64,000 bases of DNA. It comes from Saprospiraceae bacterium. Lineage in GTDB: Bacteria > Bacteroidota > Bacteroidia > Chitinophagales > Saprospiraceae. Position 1 is the first letter of the stretch; the number at the start of each line of letters is the position of its first letter. Below the pieces are notes generated by a model that did not search any database, was not told the origin of the DNA, and saw only the letters and a program-made list of their open reading frames with translations. Position numbers and translations under genes: made by a program. Below, in pieces: positions 59,154 to 64,000 of the stretch. The DNA lies in the NCBI GenBank assembly GCA_026129545.1, contig JAHCHX010000002.1:1-64000 (forward strand), read 5' to 3'.

Positions 59154-62100
59154 ATGAAAAGAGTCTTACTCTTGCTCGCCCTCTGTTTTGCTGGCTCGTC
59201 GGTTGCTTATTCGCAATTGCCTCCCGGCAGCACTGCCCCCAATTTTACCGTCACCGACTTGAATGGCAATTCTTGGAATCTTTACAACCTGCTCGACCAA
59301 GGCAAGACGGTATATATTGATTTCTCCGCCACATGGTGTGGCCCTTGCTGGAACTATCACAACACCCATGCTTTGGCGAATTTGTGGAACACATACGGGC
59401 CTCACGGCACCAATGAGGCATTTGTTTTTTTCATTGAAGGAGATGCCAACACCAATACCGCTTGTCTGTATGGACCCGTAGGCTGCGTAGGCGGCACACA
59501 AGGCAACTGGGTGGACGGCACTCCCTATCCCATTGTGGAATCGCACACCGTGCGGGCGCAATACGCGGTAGCCTATTACCCCACCATCTACATGGTTTGC
59601 CCAGCCAACAAAAAGGTCTATGAAGTTGGCCAACAAGGCATGGAAGGCTTGTGGGCCGCCCGTGAGAACACCTGCCCCCCTTTGATAGTTGATGTTACCG
59701 TTAATAACGTGAAGTCTGTCAAGTGCTACGGCACCAACACTGGCTCCATTGACATCACGCCTTCCGGCGGCAACCCGCCCTACACCTATCTATGGTCGAA
59801 TGGCGCTACCACTCAAGACCTGAACAACATCCCGGCGGGCACCTATTCCTGCTCCATCACATCCAGCAACGGCTGGCCCGGCGAAACCGGCCCTATCGAA
59901 GTAGAAGGCCCCACAGAGCCTTTGGACTTGGTCATGGTGAACCAAACGCCCGTCGGATGTGGCATCGCAGGCACCACCACCGTGGAAGGAGTAGGAGGCT
60001 GGTCGTCCAATTATACCTACACATGGAGCAACGGGCAAGCCGGACCGACCGTGACAGGCGGAGCCGGCAACTATACCGTGACCGTCACAGACGCAAACAC
60101 CTGCACGAAGACCCTGCTGGTCAATATGGCACCCGTGGTGTATCCGACCGCAAGTGTCGCGCCCCCACCAGTCATCACCTGTCTGCAACCCGTCATCGAA
60201 TTGGATGCGACCAACTCCAGCCAAGGCGACGAATTCGTGTATCAATGGACCGCATCGGGCGGCGGAAACATCGTGTCAGGAGCCAACACCCTCACCCCAA
60301 CCGTGAATGCGGGAGGCACCTACTCGTTGCAAGTACGCAGCACCATCACCAACTGCGTGTCTTTCGCCAACACCCTCGTCACGGCCACCATCAACCTGCC
60401 CGACGCAGATGCCGGGCCTCAAGGCGCGGTCACTTGCGCCCAACCCAGCACCGTGCTGCAAGGCAGCGGCTCGGCAGGGCAAAACATCACTTACCTCTGG
60501 ACGGCCTCCAATGGCGGCAACATCGTGTCGGGTGGCAACACCCTAACACCGACCGTGAATGCGGTGGGAACATACACCTTGAAAGTGACAAACACCGCTA
60601 ACGGCTGCTCTCGCACCGATACCACGCTCGTGGTGGGCAACAACACACCGCCCGCTGTCACCACGTCCGATGGCGTGCTCACTTGCACCACCAACAACGC
60701 AACGCTGACAACGACCACCAATGCCAACAGCCCACAGTTTGCTTGGACAGGCCCCAACGGCTATTCATCCTCCGAACAAAGCCCAACGGTGACGGTGTCC
60801 GGCTCCTACAATTTGGTGCTCACCGACAATAATACAGGCTGCACCAACACCGCCATCGCCACCGTGACCACCAACACCGCGCCGCCCGGCGCATCGGCCA
60901 ATGGCGGCACCTTGACTTGTGTCGTGAACAATGTGACGCTCAGCGGCGCATCGCCCGACACAAGCGCCACTTTTGCTTGGACAGGGCCCAATGGCTACAC
61001 TTCCAGCCTGCAAAACCCAACCGTCAACGCGGCAGGTCAATACATCCTCACGGCCACCAGCCAAGTCAATGGCTGCACCTCCTCTGCCAACGCAACGGTG
61101 GCTCTGAACAACACCCCACCAGCCGCTTCCGCTTCCACGCCCGGCAATCTGAACTGCAACACCCAACAGGTGCAACTCAGCGGCGCAGGCTCCTCGCAAG
61201 GCCAGCAATTTACCTATCAATGGACCACCTCAAACGGCAACATCGTGTCGGGCGGCAATACCCTCACGCCCATTGTAGATGCAGTAGGCGCTTACAACCT
61301 ACTGGTGACCAATACTGAAAATGGATGCTCCTCCACCGCTTCCACCAATGTGGCGCAAAGCGCATCCGTGACCGCCAACATTGGCGCTCAAAGCAACATC
61401 ACCTGTCACGGCCTCGCCAACGGCTCAGCATCGGTGGTGTACGGCGGCGGCAATGGCAATTTCACTTTCAACTGGAGCAATGGCTCAAACAGCGCCACAC
61501 TTTACAACGTGCCTGCCGGAACTTACTTCGTGACAGTGACCGATGGCGAAAATTGCACGGCCTCCGCGTCCGTGGTACTTTCGCAACCCAGCCCACTGGA
61601 AGCCAACGCCAGTGCCACTGCTCAAAGCGCCAACGAAGTGAACGACGGCACAGCCACCGCCAACCCGACAGGTGGCTCCCCCGCTTATGAGTACGCCTGG
61701 AGCAATGGCCAAACCACACAGACCATCACCGACCTCGCGCCGGGTAGCTATTCCGTCACCATCACTGATGCCAATGGCTGCACCGACGTGGAAACGGTGA
61801 CGGTCAACTCGTTCAACTGTGCCTTGGCCGCCAGCATCTCCGCCACCAATGCGACCTGTTTTGGCGCCAACAACGGCACAGCCACCGTCTCGCTGAATGG
61901 CGCGGCAGAGCCAGTCGTCTACGATTGGAGCAACGGCGCTTCCTCGCCATCCGTCTCCAATCTCGCACCGGGTCTCTATTCCGTCACCCTCGTGGACGAC
62001 AACAACTGCCCCGCATCGCTAAGCATCAACATCACCGAACCAGCCTTGCTGGAAGCCAATGCCACCGCAACCCATGAATCAGCCGCTGGCGCCAATGATG

Positions 62101-63713
62101 GCACCGCATCAGCCAACCCAACAGGCGGCACAGGCGATGTGAGCTACCAATGGAGCAACGATGCGACCACGCAATCCATTAGCGGACTTGCTCCCGGCAG
62201 CTACTCTGTCACGGTGACAGACGAAAATGGCTGTACCGATGAACAAACAGTGGTGGTCAATTCCTTCAACTGCATCATCGCTGTTCAGACCAGCATCTCG
62301 AACGTGACCTGCGCCGGCATCAACAATGGCGCTGTCACCGTTTCGCTCACGGGCGGCACGGCTCCCTTCACCTATCTTTGGAGCAATGGCGGCAACACAG
62401 CCACTGTTTCCAACCTGCCGGGCGGCGAATACTCCGTCTCCGTGACGGATGTGAATGGCTGCCAAGTGCTTGCATCAGCGACTGTGTCCGAACCAGAGCC
62501 TTTCTCTGACTGGACGGTGGAAACAACCCATCCATCCTGCGCGAACGAGGCCACCGGCACGGCCACAGTTTCCATCAATGGCGGCACCATGCCTTACGAG
62601 TTTACTTGGAATAATGGCCAAACATCCAACACAGCCATCAATCTGGTGGCAGGCAACTACACCGTGACGGTCGTTGACCAAAATGGCTGCAACACCAGCA
62701 CCACCGTCGTGCTGGTGGCCTTGGACAATGTGCCGCCTACCGTCGCAGTACAAAACGCGACCCTGCCGCTGAACGCCTCCGGTTTGGCTACTGTAACCCT
62801 GTCGGCATTGGCAGCTCAAGTGTCGGACAACTGTGGTGTTGCCTCGTCGAGCATTTCGCCCAACACCTTCAACTGTGCACAGTTGGGCCAACATGAAGTC
62901 ACCGTCACCGTCACCGACCAATCCGGCTTGACCTCCACGGCCACTGCCATTGTGACCATCGTGGACAATTCGGCCCCCACCGTGACTTGCCCAAGCAATC
63001 TCAGCAGATGCGCCGACGATAACTTGGTGAGCTATGGCGCACCAGTCGCGGTGGACAACTGCCTCGGCAATGGCGGGACTTGGAAGTTGGAAAATGGCTT
63101 GCCAAGCGGCGCTGTTTTCCCCATCGGCACGACCACTCAGACATACTCTTACACGGATGATGGCGGCAACGTGGGCACTTGCACCTTCACCGTCACGATA
63201 TTCGAGCCGGTAGCACTCGAGGTCGTGTCCATCGCCGACGATGTGAACAGCCAAGGCGTCGGAGCCATTGACATCACCGCTTCGGGAGGCACCGCGCCCT
63301 ACACGTTCAAATGGACGAAAGATGGCGCGTATTTCAGCGACTCCGAAGACGTAAGCGGGCTTTCTGAGGGCGTTTATTCCGTTGTGGTCACTGATGCCAA
63401 CGGCTGTGAAATTGTGAAGGAAAGCATCGTGGTAGGCAACACCGTGAGCACAAAAGAACCGGCTTGGCTTAAAGGTGTGCGTATGCAGCCCAATCCAACT
63501 GGCGGACTGACCCGCGTGCTGTTCAGTCAAATTCCTGCCTCTACGCTGGAAATCAGCGTGACGGATGCCACCGGGCGAATCCTGCTCGCTCAAATCAGCG
63601 AAGGGCAATACGAAATATCACTCGACTGCTCGCTCTTGCCCGACGGGATGTACATCGTGCGTTTCCGCACAGGTGCTGAAATAGGCGTAAGGAAGTTGGT
63701 GGTGAATCGTTGA
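59154..63713 (+). CDS. T9SS-exported surface protein: thioredoxin-like domain + Ig-like/SprB repeats
   Basis: A 1519-residue mosaic. Signal peptide about 1-20 (AYSQ). Residues 21-178 are a thioredoxin/TlpA-like domain with ATWCGPCWNYHN (Cys62, Cys65). One SprB-type repeat follows, then several PKD/Ig-like units (about 270-735) with recurring NIVSGGNTLTP and VGTYTLKVTNT segments. From about 740 come at least six more SprB repeats (C.G...G......GG...Y.WSNG... and then G.Y.V.VTD.NGC), two of them nearly twins. A HYR-like unit (about 1200-1360) carries conserved Cys. The C-terminal ~80 residues (MQPNPTGGLTRVLF... LLPDGMYIVRF) are a T9SS type A sorting signal. It is probably anchored on the cell surface as an adhesin or mobile filament; a redox role of the first domain is inference. 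Confidence 0.88.
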   Translation: MKRVLLLLALCFAGSSVAYSQLPPGSTAPNFTVTDLNGNSWNLYNLLDQGKTVYIDFSATWCGPCWNYHNTHALANLWNTYGPHGTNEAFVFFIEGDANTNTACLYGPVGCVGGTQGNWVDGTPYPIVESHTVRAQYAVAYYPTIYMVCPANKKVYEVGQQGMEGLWAARENTCPPLIVDVTVNNVKSVKCYGTNTGSIDITPSGGNPPYTYLWSNGATTQDLNNIPAGTYSCSITSSNGWPGETGPIEVEGPTEPLDLVMVNQTPVGCGIAGTTTVEGVGGWSSNYTYTWSNGQAGPTVTGGAGNYTVTVTDANTCTKTLLVNMAPVVYPTASVAPPPVITCLQPVIELDATNSSQGDEFVYQWTASGGGNIVSGANTLTPTVNAGGTYSLQVRSTITNCVSFANTLVTATINLPDADAGPQGAVTCAQPSTVLQGSGSAGQNITYLWTASNGGNIVSGGNTLTPTVNAVGTYTLKVTNTANGCSRTDTTLVVGNNTPPAVTTSDGVLTCTTNNATLTTTTNANSPQFAWTGPNGYSSSEQSPTVTVSGSYNLVLTDNNTGCTNTAIATVTTNTAPPGASANGGTLTCVVNNVTLSGASPDTSATFAWTGPNGYTSSLQNPTVNAAGQYILTATSQVNGCTSSANATVALNNTPPAASASTPGNLNCNTQQVQLSGAGSSQGQQFTYQWTTSNGNIVSGGNTLTPIVDAVGAYNLLVTNTENGCSSTASTNVAQSASVTANIGAQSNITCHGLANGSASVVYGGGNGNFTFNWSNGSNSATLYNVPAGTYFVTVTDGENCTASASVVLSQPSPLEANASATAQSANEVNDGTATANPTGGSPAYEYAWSNGQTTQTITDLAPGSYSVTITDANGCTDVETVTVNSFNCALAASISATNATCFGANNGTATVSLNGAAEPVVYDWSNGASSPSVSNLAPGLYSVTLVDDNNCPASLSINITEPALLEANATATHESAAGANDGTASANPTGGTGDVSYQWSNDATTQSISGLAPGSYSVTVTDENGCTDEQTVVVNSFNCIIAVQTSISNVTCAGINNGAVTVSLTGGTAPFTYLWSNGGNTATVSNLPGGEYSVSVTDVNGCQVLASATVSEPEPFSDWTVETTHPSCANEATGTATVSINGGTMPYEFTWNNGQTSNTAINLVAGNYTVTVVDQNGCNTSTTVVLVALDNVPPTVAVQNATLPLNASGLATVTLSALAAQVSDNCGVASSSISPNTFNCAQLGQHEVTVTVTDQSGLTSTATAIVTIVDNSAPTVTCPSNLSRCADDNLVSYGAPVAVDNCLGNGGTWKLENGLPSGAVFPIGTTTQTYSYTDDGGNVGTCTFTVTIFEPVALEVVSIADDVNSQGVGAIDITASGGTAPYTFKWTKDGAYFSDSEDVSGLSEGVYSVVVTDANGCEIVKESIVVGNTVSTKEPAWLKGVRMQPNPTGGLTRVLFSQIPASTLEISVTDATGRILLAQISEGQYEISLDCSLLPDGMYIVRFRTGAEIGVRKLVVNR

Positions 63714-63735
63714 TATTGAGTTTTTGAAAAATTGA

Positions 63736-63775
63736 GAGGGTCTCGCCACTATTGTGCAGCGAGACCCTCATTTTT
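63736..63775 (+). terminator. Rho-independent-type terminator after the SprB gene
   Basis: An 11-base perfect stem GAGGGTCTCGC / GCGAGACCCTC (63736-63746 and 63759-63769), a 12-base loop and ATTTTTCCC after it. An A-run lies in front, so it may also serve the convergent DinB-like gene. Confidence 0.75.
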
Positions 63776-63805
63776 CCCAAACCAATTATTTTACGACAAA
63801 TCAAT

Positions 63806-64000
63806 TCAAAAATACCGCTCTCGAATAATTTTCACATGATGTGTCTCGTGACCCAGAATCAAAAAACCGACCGCGCGTACCGATGCCTCCGAACGCCCCG
63901 CCGTGCCACGCCGCATCCACATTTCCTCGTCAAAACTCCTAAATAGCATCAAGGATGACTCTCGCACGGCACTATATTCCCGCAAAATATCTTCCCAATC
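63806..64000 (-). CDS. DinB-family protein, C-terminal part (continues beyond the window)
   Basis: On the minus strand the frame is open from the window edge (64000) to a stop at 63806-63808, giving 64 residues. They begin DWEDILREYSAVRESSLMLF and continue with DEEMWMRRGTAGR, SVRAVGFLILGHETHHV and IIRERYF. The GHETHH element with preceding helix matches the last metal-binding helix of DinB/YfiT-like four-helix proteins, thiol-dependent or metal-binding enzymes of varied or unknown function. The 5' end and start lie outside the window. Convergent with the SprB gene across the terminator. Confidence 0.7.
   Translation of the reverse strand, partial: DWEDILREYSAVRESSLMLFRSFDEEMWMRRGTAGRSEASVRAVGFLILGHETHHVKIIRERYF

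Noticed and set aside
1-64000. tRNA, rRNA, riboswitch or insertion-sequence genes
   Set aside because: Gaps between genes were read for cloverleaf patterns, rRNA-like blocks and transposase motifs; none was convincing. Small RNAs could be missed by eye.

Overview
This window looks like chromosomal sequence from a member of the Bacteroidota, most likely the Saprospiria (Saprospiraceae-like). That placement is an inference. The support is: carboxypeptidase-regulatory-domain outer-membrane barrels, SprB-type repeats with a type IX secretion (T9SS) C-terminal sorting domain, many lineage-typical families (GIN-domain lipoprotein, DUF4199, DUF4846, DUF2490, KamA-family radical SAM, DPPR synthase), and recurrent TAnnTTTG-like -7 boxes in front of genes. 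There is no rRNA, tRNA, CRISPR array, transposase or integrase. The window reads as ordinary chromosome peppered with dispersed intergenic repeats and a few decayed genes.

Layout. 0-9 kb: pyrF, an outer-membrane barrel with a glycine-rich insert, a subtilase, a repeat-rich gap, a lipoprotein, a broken alpha/beta hydrolase and a GIN-domain lipoprotein. 9-17 kb: rmuC, a TPR histidine kinase, a PiT/PHO4-like permease facing a phosphate-selective-type porin, and small membrane or secreted proteins. 17-24 kb: a frameshifted DUF1990 remnant, a thioredoxin-fold lipoprotein directly followed by a TIR-TPR-SDR fusion protein, a GH13 C-terminal remnant, an unknown gene and a GH13 cyclomaltodextrinase-like lipoprotein. 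24-31 kb: a GlsB/YeaQ-type protein, homogentisate dioxygenase, an NmrA-like protein, a Bro-N gene between 48-base direct repeats, fabH, a UbiA prenyltransferase and purN. 31-41 kb: a TPR/PD40 protein, DPPR synthase, a Crp/Fnr regulator, an SDR, gamma-glutamyltransferase, 3-hydroxybutyryl-CoA dehydrogenase and rlmI. 41-52 kb: DUF2490, a KamA-family enzyme, fdhD, DUF7009, an ECF sigma factor with a membrane partner, and an outer-membrane barrel with a giant TPR protein. 52-64 kb: MarC, a bifunctional acyltransferase (OlsF-like), a LVIVD-like lipoprotein, an FkbM methyltransferase, a TonB-type barrel, pyrophosphatase, a thioredoxin/SprB surface protein and the 3' end of a DinB-like gene.

Working together: most neighbours are unlinked housekeeping genes. 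Likely functional units are thioredoxin lipoprotein + TIR-TPR-SDR (10 bases apart), phosphate porin + PiT-like permease (convergent), sigma factor + membrane partner (2 bases apart), barrel + giant TPR, and FkbM + LVIVD-like lipoprotein.

The strongest leads for something undescribed are the TIR-TPR-YdfG-like fusion (19069-21465), an 86-base dispersed element found at the broken end of two different degraded genes (7953-8038 and 21571-21656), and a thioredoxin domain joined to SprB repeats and a T9SS signal (59154-63713). All family names were assigned by reading motifs by eye; no database search was run.
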